DNA from: Draconibacterium aestuarii
Lineage (GTDB): Bacteria; Bacteroidota; Bacteroidia; Bacteroidales; Prolixibacteraceae
Direction of reading: 5' to 3'
Assembly: GCA_026671195.1 (NCBI GenBank)
Contig: JAPOHD010000005.1
Coordinates: 124,001 to 188,000, forward strand
Length of the DNA stretch: 64,000 nt
The notes beneath the pieces are model-generated. The model searched no databases. It saw only the letters and a program-made list of their open reading frames with translations, and was not told where the DNA came from. Below are positions 46,649-56,493 of the stretch, in pieces (position 1 is the stretch's first letter; the number at the start of each line of letters is the position of its first letter). The position numbers were made by a program, and so were the translations under genes.

Positions 46649-46783
46649 ATGGGTTATGATAATAAACAGTCTGACCAATTTTTAAAAGCAGCAGCTTACC
46701 TTGGAATACAGATAAAGGAATTGATGCAATTAGTAGATAGTAATAAAAAAATGGCCCCGCCAACCGACGGAGCCACTCTATAA
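46649..46783 (+). CDS. candidate 44-residue small protein
   Basis: An ATG-led frame of 44 codons: MGYDNKQSDQF, an Ala/Leu/Ile-rich middle that could form an amphipathic helix, and a Pro/Asp-rich end. It follows an AATCTTTG box about 13 bp upstream. Against it: the end of the frame lies inside the ilvC terminator stem on the other strand, and 45 open codons can arise by chance. I treat it as a candidate only. Confidence 0.28.
   Translation: MGYDNKQSDQFLKAAAYLGIQIKELMQLVDSNKKMAPPTDGATL
46744..46775 (-). terminator. terminator of ilvC
   Basis: On the minus strand TGGCTCCG pairs with CGGGGCCA and is followed by seven T residues. It lies about 165 bp beyond the ilvC stop, so the transcript carries a long 3' end with the repeat at 46805-46938. 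Confidence 0.75.
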
Positions 46784-46939
46784 AAAATATAGTAATGTCT
46801 GTCTTAATACAACAGCTTTAATCATCGAATAAAAATGCACAAGACAAGGCTTTCGAAGTTTTGAAAATCAAGGAGTTTACTTTCGTAAACAACTGTTTCA
46901 AGACGAGCGTAACGCAGCCCTTTGTGATTTTAGCAATGA

Positions 46940-48415
46940 TTAGATAATCGCTTCCATTGCTTCCATGGCCTCACGCAACTCAGCACCTATGATTTCAACG
47001 TCGCTGTAGCGAATCTCTTCGTTAATTTCGATCAATTCTTTGTTATCAACATGAGCGTCGAGTCCTTCGTTGAAATTTTTACCGATTACATTGGGTTCAA
47101 TCGTCTTCATAAAGTCAGCCAGTAACGGTTTACAAGCATGATCAAACAGGTAACATCCGTACTCTGCTGTATCAGAAATTACACGGTTCATTTCGAATAA
47201 TTTTTTACGTGCAATTGTGTTTGCAATCAGCGGAGTTTCGTGCAACGACTCGTAATAAGCCGACTCAGCTTTAATACCGGCCTCACCCATTACATCAAAT
47301 GCCAACTCAACACCGGCTTTCACAAATGCAACCATTAAAGTTCCTTTGTCGAAATACTCCTGCTCGCTGATTTCAGCATCAGTTGCCTCGGTTTTCTCGA
47401 ATGCAGTTTCACCAGTAGCAGCACGCCATTTTAACAGGTTTGCATCGCCATTTGCCCAGTCTTCCATCATTGTCGACGAGAAGGTTCCGTCCATAATATC
47501 ATCCATATGTTTTTCGAACAACGGACGCATAATGCTCTTTAATTCATTGGCCAGTTTAAAAGCTTCAATTTTTGCAGGATTCGAAAGACGATCCATCATA
47601 TGTGTGATTCCACCTAATTTTAAAGCTTCGGTTACTGTTTCCCAACCGTATTGAACCAATTTCGACGCGTAAGCAGGCTCAATTCCTTTTTCAACCATTT
47701 TGTCGAAACATAAAATAGAACCGGTTTGTAATACACCACAAAGAATAGTTTGTTCACCCATTAAATCCGATTTAACTTCGGCAACGAATGAAGAATGAAG
47801 AACACCGGCTTTATGACCACCTGTACCCACACAGTAGGCTTTTGCAATTTCTAAACCATCACCGTTCGGATCGTTCTCGCGGTGAACGGCAATCAATGTC
47901 GGAACACCAAAACCACGAAGAAACTCTGCACGAACTTCCGATGCAGGAGATTTTGGAGCAACCATAATTACGGTAATATCCGGACGGATTTGCATTCCTT
48001 CTTCCACAATGTTAAAACCATGAGAATAAGAAAGACATGCACCTTTTTTCATTAAAGGCACAGTAGCATTCACTACCGGAGTATGGTATTTATCAGGTGT
48101 AAGGTTTAAAACCAAATCAGCCTGCGGAATCATTTCCTCGAAAGTACCTACTGCAAAATTATTTTCTGTCGCATTCTGGTACGAAACATGCTTCTCATCA
48201 ATTTCCACCTGACGAAGTGCGTAAGAAATATCCAAACCGCTGTCGCGCATGTTTAATCCCTGTGCCAATCCTTGTGCACCACAACCCAAAACAACAATTT
48301 TTTTACCTTCTAATTTTTTTACACCATCAGAAAATTCTGATTCATCCATAAAATCACATTTTCCTAACTGCTCTAACTGAATTCGCAATGGAATAGAATT
48401 GAAATAATTTGCCAT
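46940..48415 (-). CDS. ilvC: ketol-acid reductoisomerase, class II
   Basis: Converts acetolactate or acetohydroxybutyrate to the dihydroxy acid with NADPH, the second common step of valine, leucine and isoleucine synthesis. The 491 residues are the long class II form (E. coli IlvC is also 491). The dinucleotide-binding segment [20 protein letters not shown] and LNLTPDKYH are visible, and the C-terminal half repeats the helical domain as in class II. No other ilv or leu gene lies next to it here. Confidence 0.96.
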   Translation of the reverse strand: MANYFNSIPLRIQLEQLGKCDFMDESEFSDGVKKLEGKKIVVLGCGAQGLAQGLNMRDSGLDISYALRQVEIDEKHVSYQNATENNFAVGTFEEMIPQADLVLNLTPDKYHTPVVNATVPLMKKGACLSYSHGFNIVEEGMQIRPDITVIMVAPKSPASEVRAEFLRGFGVPTLIAVHRENDPNGDGLEIAKAYCVGTGGHKAGVLHSSFVAEVKSDLMGEQTILCGVLQTGSILCFDKMVEKGIEPAYASKLVQYGWETVTEALKLGGITHMMDRLSNPAKIEAFKLANELKSIMRPLFEKHMDDIMDGTFSSTMMEDWANGDANLLKWRAATGETAFEKTEATDAEISEQEYFDKGTLMVAFVKAGVELAFDVMGEAGIKAESAYYESLHETPLIANTIARKKLFEMNRVISDTAEYGCYLFDHACKPLLADFMKTIEPNVIGKNFNEGLDAHVDNKELIEINEEIRYSDVEIIGAELREAMEAMEAII

Positions 48416-48774
48416 CTGTTTTATTTTTAAATGATTACTATTTTACTTTTAACCTTTCTGCCGCGCCCAACTGCACACAGTAGAAATATAGTTTACAAAG
48501 CAACAAAATATTCGTACAACTGAAATGTAAAAATACAGGATTTTTAGGTAATTTTCATGGATACAACATCAAGTGTTTGTTAATCATTGCAAAACATCAA
48601 ATTAATTCTCAGCCGATTAAACAAATACTACAATTGCACTTTTGTAAGAGTCTTTATAATTCAATTAACCGGAGGCCTTAACGAGCGGTATAAAAATATA
48701 GGTTTTTGCAACATGCTTTAGCCATTAACAAGAACAGAAAGAATACTCCATCCAACAAGTTGTCAAAAGAAAAA

Positions 48775-48803
48775 ACAGATTGCTTCACTTCGTTCGCAAT
48801 GAC
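48775..48803. repeat. AGATTGCTTC...CGCAATGAC repeat, copy 1
   Basis: AGATTGCTTC followed by CTTCGTT and CGCAATGAC. Related copies are at 49082-49129 (inverted) and 60402-60444. Confidence 0.55.
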
Positions 48804-48821
48804 TTGAAAAGGAATCATTAA

Positions 48822-48872
48822 GCCGCGAACCATTTAGTCTTTATCCGGATGCGATAATTCATGGTTCGCGGC
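48822..48872. repeat. perfect 12-bp stem, 27-nt loop
   Basis: GCCGCGAACCAT (48822-48833) pairs perfectly with ATGGTTCGCGGC (48861-48872). It has no T-run, so it is not a simple terminator. Confidence 0.7.
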
Positions 48873-48955
48873 CTTTAACTTCGATATGTTCGTCATTGCG
48901 AGATCTTACCCAAAAATATTTGGGCATAATGAGGCAATGACAGAACTCTGAAGCT

Positions 48956-49032
48956 GTCATTTCGAACCTGAGAAACGAAGGTGAGAAATCTGTTTGAGTT
49001 TAAGATTTCTCCTCATTCTTCGTCGAAATGAC
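48956..49032. repeat. long two-part palindrome
   Basis: Outer arms GTCATTTCGA (48956-48965) and TCGAAATGAC (49023-49032); inner arms GAGAAATCT (48983-48991) and AGATTTCTC (49003-49011). It may stop transcription from either side. Confidence 0.75.
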
Positions 49033-49081
49033 ATTTAATGGTAATCTCTGTACTTTATTCATATTGAATACCTTAATGAAA

Positions 49082-49129
49082 TCTGTCATTGGCAGGGATC
49101 CGGTGCGACGACGGAGACCGAAGCAATCT
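49082..49129. repeat. AGATTGCTTC repeat, copy 2, inverted
   Basis: Read on the minus strand it begins AGATTGCTTCGG and ends CAATGACAGA, with a GC-rich middle that differs from the other copies. Confidence 0.5.
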
Positions 49130-49551
49130 ACTCTACTCCTAATTTTAGAACTGTAATCGAAACATTTGACTACACTCTCTCTCACAAGTTGTGTAAAAAG
49201 ATCGGATTTTGTACCATACTTTAGCTTGGTGTATTGCAAGATGAGGATGCCATATGGCTTCAGCCGTTAATATTTCAATAATTAAAGGCTAAAGCCTGGC
49301 CTGATTGTGTACCTATTTATACATCGGGCTTAAGCCAAGGTGCAAAAATTCAGTAATTGATGCCCTTTTATTCAGTTTCGTTCAAGCCTAACCAATGGCA
49401 CAAGTACCAACATGAATCGCTTCAGGTAAATTTAATTCAAGTAATCCGTGTGATTCGTGGACACAACCATTCCCTGAAAATCTGTGCAATATGTGGTTAA
49501 ACAAAAATATCTAATCTGAAAAAATCCGTGAATTTGTGGTAAATCCCCCAA

Positions 49552-50439
49552 TTAACCATTCAACGACTTAACGCGATACTGCAATGGCGACATCCCCACT
49601 TCGCGTTTAAAAAACTTGGCAAAATAACTCTGATCAGGGAAGTTTAAGCGCTGCGAAATTTCAGTTACACTTAAATTGGTATGTACAAGCAGGCGTTTTA
49701 TCTCCAGAATTTGTTTCGACTTAATAATCTGCGACGAGGTTTTGCCGGTGAGTTGAGTAACCGTTTGTGTAAGATGATTCGGCGTTAAAGCCATTTTGCT
49801 GGCATATTCGGCCACCGTTAAGTTCTTGTCGTAATTTTCTTCCACCAGCTGAAAAAACCTTTTCACTACAATGTGTCCCTTCCCTTTTAATATATTTTCA
49901 TCGCTTTTGTACAACGATGCACTGCTGGTTAAAATCACGTCGAGCAGCGAGCGAAGCAACTCAATCGAAAACTCCTTCCCTTTTTGCAACTCGGCAATTC
50001 CTTTTTTAAACAAACTTTCCAGAAAATCAATATCAGAACTTTTCGCCAGTATCAAAGGCGGATTATCCTGTCGGATGGTAAAAAAGAAGGGAAACTCAAT
50101 CAAACGGTTCTGATTGCTTTTATTAATCAGGTAAAAATCGGCTGTAAAAATAAAAATGTACCCTTCAATATCGTGCGATACTTCAATTTTATGGGCCTGC
50201 CCCGGCGACATAAAAAACACACAGGGGGGTTTTATCTCGTATTTATTTCCGTCAATCACATGAAATCCCGATCCTTTGGAAAGGTACAATACCTCAAAAA
50301 AGTCGTGCCGGTGCGGATATTTTACCGCAAAATGCCGATGAGCATCAAACACTTCCACCTGGAACTGCTGGCTTTCGCCCTCTGTTGTACTAAAATTATG
50401 AAGGCTGTAAACGGGTATGTTTTCTGATTTCTGCTTCAT
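49552..50439 (-). CDS. AraC family transcriptional regulator
   Basis: 295 residues from the ATG at 50439. The N-terminal cupin-type sensor (about 1-150) carries HRHFAVKYPHRHDFFEVLYL; the C-terminal 100 residues form the AraC double helix-turn-helix (TVAEYASKMALTPNHLTQ; LNFPDQSYFAKFFKREVG). It sits just downstream of a PorT-like barrel gene on the same strand (about 16 bp gap). Ligand unknown; cupin AraC proteins often respond to sugars or aromatic compounds. Confidence 0.92.
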   Translation of the reverse strand: MKQKSENIPVYSLHNFSTTEGESQQFQVEVFDAHRHFAVKYPHRHDFFEVLYLSKGSGFHVIDGNKYEIKPPCVFFMSPGQAHKIEVSHDIEGYIFIFTADFYLINKSNQNRLIEFPFFFTIRQDNPPLILAKSSDIDFLESLFKKGIAELQKGKEFSIELLRSLLDVILTSSASLYKSDENILKGKGHIVVKRFFQLVEENYDKNLTVAEYASKMALTPNHLTQTVTQLTGKTSSQIIKSKQILEIKRLLVHTNLSVTEISQRLNFPDQSYFAKFFKREVGMSPLQYRVKSLNG

Positions 50440-50455
50440 TCGAAACAAAAATAAC

Positions 50456-51145
50456 TTAATCCTCCAATTTCAGGGTATAGCCCAGCGATAGTCGGATTAA
50501 CCGGTGTTTGTATTCCTGATAATCATCAAGATAGGCAACATTGGGAAGCCCGTAATCGTACGATAGAGCAATATTAAAACCATTGACCATTAAAAATCCG
50601 GCTTTGGCAGTAACACCGTAATCAAGTCGTTTAAAATCCGATTCATTTGATTCGTTACCCCACACCGGTTCCGAACTCGACTGACGGTCAGCACCCTCGT
50701 ATTGAAAAGCAATTTCAGAATTTCCAAACAGCCCATAACCAACGTAAGGTCCGGCACCTATATAAATTTTATTCAGCGAACGAAAACGATACCTGTATTT
50801 CAAATACAGTGGCACATCAACATAATACAAAGTGGTTGTGTTTTCCAGAAACAATCCTTCCTCATCCATCTCCTGCTTAAATCCTTTGCTCTCAAAAAGC
50901 ACACCTGCCTCTACCGAAAACTCCTCCGACCGGCTCTTTTTTAACACATGATCGTACAAAGCTCCGATGTTCATGCCAAATAACATTTTGTACGAATCTT
51001 CAAGTGCAGTCTCTCCACTACTCTGCGCATAGGACATAGTTGCACCGTTTACACCTCCCATAAATGTGACAGACGGATATTGTGCCCTGGCAGAAAAAAC
51101 AAACAATACAATAAATAGAATTGGTAAAACTCGAATTGGTTTCAT
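50456..51145 (-). CDS. PorT-like outer-membrane beta-barrel protein
   Basis: 229 residues with a signal peptide (about 1-21, ending ARA). The mature chain shows alternating strands with aromatic girdle residues (LYLKYRYRF, YIGAGPYVGYGLF, GFNIALSYDYGL) and ends LSLGYTLKLED, as in small 8-strand barrels of the PorT/OmpW kind. It is the first gene of a two-gene unit with the AraC regulator. Confidence 0.82.
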   Translation of the reverse strand: MKPIRVLPILFIVLFVFSARAQYPSVTFMGGVNGATMSYAQSSGETALEDSYKMLFGMNIGALYDHVLKKSRSEEFSVEAGVLFESKGFKQEMDEEGLFLENTTTLYYVDVPLYLKYRYRFRSLNKIYIGAGPYVGYGLFGNSEIAFQYEGADRQSSSEPVWGNESNESDFKRLDYGVTAKAGFLMVNGFNIALSYDYGLPNVAYLDDYQEYKHRLIRLSLGYTLKLED

Positions 51146-51260
51146 AATGTGTTTAACTTAAATTTGGTAGTGAAAGATAATCATAAATTTATAAAATAAG
51201 GTCTGATGAGATTTTTATCAAAACTCAACAATGAATGGCAAGCCCCCTTAAGTTCTGTTA

Positions 51261-51269
51261 AAATTGTTT
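51261..51269 (+). promoter_or_regulatory. -7 box near TATTTTTG upstream of the PAP2 gene
   Basis: A TATTTTTG-like box about 13 bp before the ATG at 51283, with a TTAAAATTG stretch upstream. The leader would be very short. Confidence 0.35.
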
Positions 51270-51282
51270 CTATTTTTGCTGT

Positions 51283-52089
51283 ATGATCAAACAAATCTGC
51301 TATCGAAATACACTTCTGGGAATCCTGCTGATTTTATGGGGAGGCACTGCAACAGCTTCTTCTCCCAAAAAAGAAAAAAATCTGTTCCCCTTATCTGAAA
51401 CAAGTAATACCTGCTATTTCCACAACGATCCCATACACCGGCTTAACTTCCGTTATCACGACAAACAGCGGGGAATAAAACCATTTATTGCACCAACACT
51501 ACTTATCGCGGGTGGAACAGCACTACATTTTTCCGATGTAAAATACAACATCCGCGAATGGGCCGATGACCATTTCAGTTATGCGGGTAAAGTTGATGAC
51601 TATATTCGCTATGCTCCTGCATTGGCAGTTTACTCCTTAAATGCGCTGGGGGTAAAAGGAAAAAACAATTTTGGGAACCGGACTATTCTTTTACTCAAAT
51701 CACTGATACTGAATAACACAGTTGTTTACAGTTTAAAAAAATGGACAGATGTTGAACGCCCGAACGGCGGCGAACATTCGTTTCCCTCGGGTCATACTTC
51801 AGTGGCATTTACCATGGCGCATTTTATGCACAAGGAATATGGCGAAGTAAGTCCGTGGTACAGTGTAGGCGCTTACTCTTGTGCCACCGCAGTGGGTGTT
51901 CTTCGAATAGCAAAAGGAGCACACTGGCTTTCCGACGTTGTGGCGGGAGCAGGTTTTGGAATGCTTTCCACCGAACTGGTGTACCTCACGCACCTTTACA
52001 AATGGGACAACAAACACCTGAAAAACTTCGATATATTCCCCTTTCAAACGCAAAAACAAAAGGGACTTACTCTTGTATGTAAGTTTTGA
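51283..52089 (+). CDS. PAP2 family phosphatase
   Basis: 268 residues with an N-terminal signal or membrane helix (about 8-26). The three PAP2 phosphatase motifs are seen: KKWTDVERP, PSGHTSVAF and RIAKGAHWLSD. Likely substrates are lipid phosphates such as undecaprenyl diphosphate or phosphatidyl species at the membrane. It lies just upstream of the polysaccharide locus, where an undecaprenyl-phosphate recycling role would make sense, but it may be unrelated. Confidence 0.9.
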   Translation: MIKQICYRNTLLGILLILWGGTATASSPKKEKNLFPLSETSNTCYFHNDPIHRLNFRYHDKQRGIKPFIAPTLLIAGGTALHFSDVKYNIREWADDHFSYAGKVDDYIRYAPALAVYSLNALGVKGKNNFGNRTILLLKSLILNNTVVYSLKKWTDVERPNGGEHSFPSGHTSVAFTMAHFMHKEYGEVSPWYSVGAYSCATAVGVLRIAKGAHWLSDVVAGAGFGMLSTELVYLTHLYKWDNKHLKNFDIFPFQTQKQKGLTLVCKF

Positions 52090-52285
52090 ATAAACCAATT
52101 CAGCTTTTAACTTTATAGTATTGCAAAAATTTATTATAAGACAACGAAATATAAAGTACACGTGTTTTCAGTTTTAAAAAGATAAAATAAAGAGGAATCC
52201 TTTCTAAAAAATGATCTACAGAAACACCTTACGAAAAAACAAAAACACCACTTTCTCTGTCATTTCTCTTTCTGTACTATTTTCT

Positions 52286-52293
52286 TATATTTG
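52286..52293 (+). promoter_or_regulatory. -7 box TATATTTG of the polysaccharide locus
   Basis: Exact TAnnTTTG match 29 bp before the upxY-like ATG; the most likely start of the polysaccharide transcript. No strong -33 TTTG is seen at the usual distance. Confidence 0.5.
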
Positions 52294-52322
52294 CGCCCGA
52301 ACTTAAGCAACACTAAAAGCCC

Positions 52323-52859
52323 ATGCATGTAGATCCCAAAAAGAAAAACTGGTATGCCATTTATACCCGATCACGAGCGGAAAAAAAAGTTGAAGCCGAA
52401 CTTCGTGCCAACCAGATAGAATGTTTTCTTCCGCTGCAAAAGAAACTTCGCCAATGGAAAGATCGGAAAAAATGGGTGGATACCCCACTTATGGCTGGCT
52501 ACTGTTTTGTGTATATTAATCGGAAAGAGTACGATAAAGTGTTGCAATTTCAAAATGTAGTTTGTTATGTCACTTTCGAAGGAAAAGCAGCGGTAATACC
52601 TTCACAACAGATTCATTCCCTCCAAAAGTTGTTAAAACAGTTCGAATTCGAAGTTACCGTTTCTCAGGAAAATTTTGAACAGGGAAAACAGGTAGAAGTG
52701 ATTAAAGGGCCACTTGTGGGTTTACGTGGTGAACTGATTGATATACGCGGGAAAAATAAATTTATACTTAGAGTAGAGAAGCTCGAATCTGTTTTTACAA
52801 TAGAAATTAGTTCAGAATACATTAGCGCTTTGCCCGAAGTAGGTGTAACAACTCACTAG
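52323..52859 (+). CDS. UpxY-type NusG-like transcription antiterminator
   Basis: 178 residues. The NusG N-terminal domain (about 8-105) begins NWYAIYTRSRAEKKVEAEL, and the KOW-type C-terminal domain has GPLVGLRGELID. UpxY proteins let RNA polymerase read through early terminators in their own capsule operon, so this gene heads the locus that follows. No UpxZ-like partner is visible downstream. Confidence 0.9.
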   Translation: MHVDPKKKNWYAIYTRSRAEKKVEAELRANQIECFLPLQKKLRQWKDRKKWVDTPLMAGYCFVYINRKEYDKVLQFQNVVCYVTFEGKAAVIPSQQIHSLQKLLKQFEFEVTVSQENFEQGKQVEVIKGPLVGLRGELIDIRGKNKFILRVEKLESVFTIEISSEYISALPEVGVTTH

Positions 52860-53478
52860 AACCTGAATATTGGATCGAAAAAAAAGTTGAATGTAAAGTG
52901 CGAAAAAAAATATTTTACCCGAACGAATTATCGTATCACAAATACAGGTACACTTTTGAATAATTATTTTAATCAATATTGATCTGAAACACAACTAAAA
53001 ACAACACCATATACCTTGTCATATAACACCCGATAAGCACAAATATAAACCTTGAAATTCTGGCGTGAATACAATTAATTACTGCTATTTTATTCAACAG
53101 GAAAATAAAAAGCAATAAGAAGCGTTTCATTGCAGGACGTATTTGAACAGGTGCTAAAATTCGTGAGCAGAGAATAACAATACCGGTCATTTCCAAACAA
53201 ATAACAACCGACTGGCATTTTAAAACCAATGCTTATATTTTGCCCACATTTATAAACATCCGTTCAATGTTTTATTATTATTAAACAACATAGGAAACAC
53301 CCCTGGTGGGTTCTGTTCCAAATAACCATTTGAGTACATTTGCTGCTCAAAATCTAATGGTAACCATCTGCTCATACATAATGTAACTGAGGAGGCGAAG
53401 CAGTATTTAAATCCAACATTTTTAGCAAACACATCTCGACTACAACATTGTCTTTCAACCTTTTAACAATATCCCAGA
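52860..53478 (+). other. 619-bp gap after upxY
   Basis: A/T-rich with no convincing gene; short frames on the minus strand (for example 53250-53432) have no recognisable product. In UpxY-controlled loci regions like this can hold the termination sites that the antiterminator overcomes, but I do not see a clear intrinsic terminator. The CCTGGTGGG-containing part near 53305 may be a worn repeat. Confidence 0.4.
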
Positions 53479-54000
53479 ATGCTCAATTCTCTTATAACCA
53501 ACAAAACACGCTTAAAACTTTTGCTGAAATTTTTCCTGAACAGCGAAACCACCAGTTACCTGCGGAATCTGGAGAGTGAGTTTGGTGAATCTACCAATGC
53601 CATTCGCATTGAATTAAACAGGCTGGAGGCGGCTAAATTACTGACGTCAAACTTCCAGGGAAACAAAAAGTATTTCAGGGCAAATGTAGCACATCCTTTA
53701 TACAACGAACTCAACAGTATTTTACGCAAAACTGTTGGCCTCGACAAAATTGTTCAGGAAATAGCTGAAAACATTGGCAATCTGTACGAAGCTTATTTAA
53801 TTGGAGATCTGGCTACAGGCAAAGAATCCAAAGTAATTGACCTCTTGCTCATTGGCAATTCTGTCGATAATCAATACGTTGCTTCATTAACGCAAGACAT
53901 AGAAAAACTGGTTACCAGAAAAATACGTTTCCTTATTTTGGAAAATCAGGAAAAAGATAGTTTTCTTCAAAAACACACAGCCTTACTGCTTTGGAAATAA
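53479..54000 (+). CDS. winged-helix (ArsR-like) protein with a nucleotidyltransferase-like C-terminal half
   Basis: 173 residues. The N-terminal roughly 75 residues form a winged helix (YLRNLESEFGESTNAIRIELNR with a later FRANVAHPLYNEL). The C-terminal half (LYEAYLIGDLATGKESKVIDLLLIG) resembles a minimal nucleotidyltransferase fold but lacks a clear catalytic GSxxxG-Asp set. Such genes sit in many Bacteroidota polysaccharide loci between upxY and the export gene. A regulatory role is likely but unproven. Confidence 0.72.
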   Translation: MLNSLITNKTRLKLLLKFFLNSETTSYLRNLESEFGESTNAIRIELNRLEAAKLLTSNFQGNKKYFRANVAHPLYNELNSILRKTVGLDKIVQEIAENIGNLYEAYLIGDLATGKESKVIDLLLIGNSVDNQYVASLTQDIEKLVTRKIRFLILENQEKDSFLQKHTALLLWK

Positions 54001-54048
54001 CAATAAAATAGAAACACCATATAATTCCGGAATAAAATTATAATTACC

Positions 54049-56379
54049 ATGATACGTACCGTTTTTCAATTGTATATCCTTTTATTTTTTCTTGTTATTG
54101 GTACCTCAATACAAGCTCAGGATGTAAAAAACATAGATGTTAACACCTTACCTCAATCAGAGATTGAGAAAGCAAAAACCATGATTAAAGAAGCCAATCT
54201 TTCTCCCGAAGAAGCGGCAAACCTGGCTCGTCAACGCGGAGCAAGTGAACAACAAATCAGGGAAATGCAAAAGCGACTTCTTGAGGAGACCGACACAACA
54301 AATAACGTAACCGATCCTTTTAAGGAAGCTGCTGAAAGAACCGTTCAAGATGATAGTGCAGAATTTTCCTCCAGGGAAAGTGATTTAAAAAAGGACTTAA
54401 GCATTTTTGGGTCCTACCTGTTTAACAGCAAAAATCTGACCTTCGAACCCTCGGCGAACCTGCAAACACCGGCAAATTACGAAATAAACATTGGCGACCA
54501 GATGATTATCAACATCTGGGGAAACTCGCAAAACAATTACCAGTTGAGTGTAAATCCCAACGGGCAGATTTTAATCCCTGATGTTGGGCCAGTTTATATT
54601 GCAGGACTTACATACCTGTCGGCCGAAAACAAAATAAAACAACGCCTCACACAAATTTATGCCGACATGGCAGGCGACAGTCCGGGAACCTTTGCCCAGA
54701 TTAATATGGGGCAATTAAAGGCCATTCGCATAAACATTGTTGGTGAAGTTACTACACCCGGCACCTATACCCTGCCTGCTACAGCTGCAGCTTTTAATGC
54801 ATTGTACCTCTCTGGCGGACCAAATGAAATTGGGTCGTTCCGTAACATCCGCATTATTCGCAACAACAAAACGGTAAAAGACGTCGACATCTATCGTTTT
54901 CTGATTGATGCCGATCCTTCCGACAATATTCAGTTAAAGGACAACGATGTACTTTTTGTTCCTCCCGTGGAAAAAAGAGTAACCATTACAGGACAATTTC
55001 AACGAAACGGAATCTTTGAATTAAAAGAATCAGAAAGCTTGCAGGATATTATTCGTTTTGCGGGGGGTTATACAGAAGATGCCTACCAGGCAAAAGTGCA
55101 AATCCACAGAAAAACCCAGCAACTTCAGCAAATTATCGATGTTGATTTCAACAACCTCGCAACCACAGCACTAATGAATGGAGATATTATCAGCAATACA
55201 AAAGTGCTCGACCGTTTCGAAAACAGGGTAACCATCAGTGGTTCTGTGAACCGCCCCGGAGAATACGAATGGACTCCCGGAATGTCCTTGCACGATTTAA
55301 TTGTTAAAGCCGACAGCCTGGCTCCCGATGCCTTTCAAAACAGGGGATTGATCAACCGCGAGAACAAGGATTTAACCACAACCGCCATACCTTTTGATGT
55401 AAACGAAATAATGGCCGGCAAAAGCAATATTTTACTTCAAAAAGAAGATGTAATTCTTATAAAATCACATTTCGAACTCAAAGAAATGCAAAACATCAGT
55501 GTTTCCGGTGAAGTACTTGCTCCCGGAGAGTTTGTATGGTCGAAGAACATGACACTGGGCGATGCCATCTTCCTGGCCAAAGGATTTACCGAAGGTGCCG
55601 ACAGTACTTTTATCGAAGTGGCCCGCCGCTTATCCTACCAGGAAGCTTCATTCTTATCCGATCAGCTGGTTCATACCTTTACTTTAAACATGTCTCGTAA
55701 CCTGGAATTAAAAAACAACGATGCCAGTTTTAAGCTAAAACCCTACGACCAGATATCCGTGCGTCGTGCCCCTGGTTTCAGAAACAGCGGATCGGCAATT
55801 ATTGCCGGCGAGGTGGTTTATGCAGGATCGTTTGCCATCAGCAATAAAAACCAACGTATTTCTGACCTCATCAATCTTGCCGAAGGAATTACACCCCAGG
55901 CTTTTGTTGAAGGAGCTACATTAAACCGCTACTCCGACGAACTGGGGAAGGAACAGGTAGCCATCGATCTTATTGATATTCTTCGCAATCCGGGCGGACA
56001 ATCCGACTTGTTTTTACGTGACGGCGACCAATTGTATGTTCCCGAATTTATGCAGACCGTAAAAATCGGCGGCAATGTTCAAAATCCTTTTTCCATAGCT
56101 TTTGAAGAAGGGAAAAATGCCAAATTTTATATCGATCAATGCGGAGGATTTAGTGCCGACGCGCACAGAAAGAAAGTGTATGTACAATACGCCAATGGGG
56201 CAACAGCAATAAAAAAAGGCTTTATCATAAAAACATACCCAGAGGTAAAAGCCGGAAGCCAGGTAATTGTACCCCAAAAACCCGAAAAGAAACCGGGGAA
56301 CGGACAATGGCTGGCCATAGCCAGCGTAATGGCCTCTTTGGCTGTTTCCATTGCCACTGTTGTGAGTTTGACAAACTAA
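54049..56379 (+). CDS. SLBB-domain polysaccharide export protein (Wza-like)
   Basis: 776 residues with a signal peptide (about 1-24, ending IQAQ). A helical region (about 25-110) is followed by the polysaccharide export domain (YEINIGDQMIINIWGNSQNN, about 140-225) and several SLBB beta-grasp repeats, each marked by GEVxxPGxYxW-like strands. The C-terminal helix (GQWLAIASVMASLAVSIATV) is probably the membrane anchor. It forms the outer-membrane channel of the polymer export system with the Wzz-like protein downstream. Confidence 0.93.
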   Translation: MIRTVFQLYILLFFLVIGTSIQAQDVKNIDVNTLPQSEIEKAKTMIKEANLSPEEAANLARQRGASEQQIREMQKRLLEETDTTNNVTDPFKEAAERTVQDDSAEFSSRESDLKKDLSIFGSYLFNSKNLTFEPSANLQTPANYEINIGDQMIINIWGNSQNNYQLSVNPNGQILIPDVGPVYIAGLTYLSAENKIKQRLTQIYADMAGDSPGTFAQINMGQLKAIRINIVGEVTTPGTYTLPATAAAFNALYLSGGPNEIGSFRNIRIIRNNKTVKDVDIYRFLIDADPSDNIQLKDNDVLFVPPVEKRVTITGQFQRNGIFELKESESLQDIIRFAGGYTEDAYQAKVQIHRKTQQLQQIIDVDFNNLATTALMNGDIISNTKVLDRFENRVTISGSVNRPGEYEWTPGMSLHDLIVKADSLAPDAFQNRGLINRENKDLTTTAIPFDVNEIMAGKSNILLQKEDVILIKSHFELKEMQNISVSGEVLAPGEFVWSKNMTLGDAIFLAKGFTEGADSTFIEVARRLSYQEASFLSDQLVHTFTLNMSRNLELKNNDASFKLKPYDQISVRRAPGFRNSGSAIIAGEVVYAGSFAISNKNQRISDLINLAEGITPQAFVEGATLNRYSDELGKEQVAIDLIDILRNPGGQSDLFLRDGDQLYVPEFMQTVKIGGNVQNPFSIAFEEGKNAKFYIDQCGGFSADAHRKKVYVQYANGATAIKKGFIIKTYPEVKAGSQVIVPQKPEKKPGNGQWLAIASVMASLAVSIATVVSLTN

Positions 56380-56493
56380 AACCGGGAAACACAAACAGTC
56401 TTGATTCTATATTCCCCCCCCACGCTTCTCGTCGAAAAAGGACATAGCACAAACAGAAACTGTAAAGAATAAAAATCACATACAATAAAAACT

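Larger units (their letters stand above)
46560..46939. other. 380-bp intergenic region with terminator, candidate small ORF and dispersed repeat
   Basis: Holds the ilvC terminator (46744-46775), a 44-codon candidate ORF on the plus strand (46649-46783) and a roughly 135-bp stretch (46805-46938) with CTTTCGAAGTTTTGAAAATC and AGACGAGCGTAACGCAG blocks. That last stretch looks like a worn dispersed repeat but has no second copy in the window. Confidence 0.45.
48416..49551. other. 1.1-kb intergenic region rich in palindromic repeats
   Basis: No convincing gene. It contains three kinds of palindrome (listed separately) and, near the right end, two copies of ATCCGTG/TGTGGTTAAA-like sequence (49440-49545) akin to those at 44.3 kb. 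It separates ilvC from an AraC regulator whose transcript runs toward it. Confidence 0.6.

Noticed and set aside
53250..53432. 60-codon minus-strand frame after upxY
   Set aside because: No recognisable product, no promoter, and it lies in low-information A/T-rich sequence.
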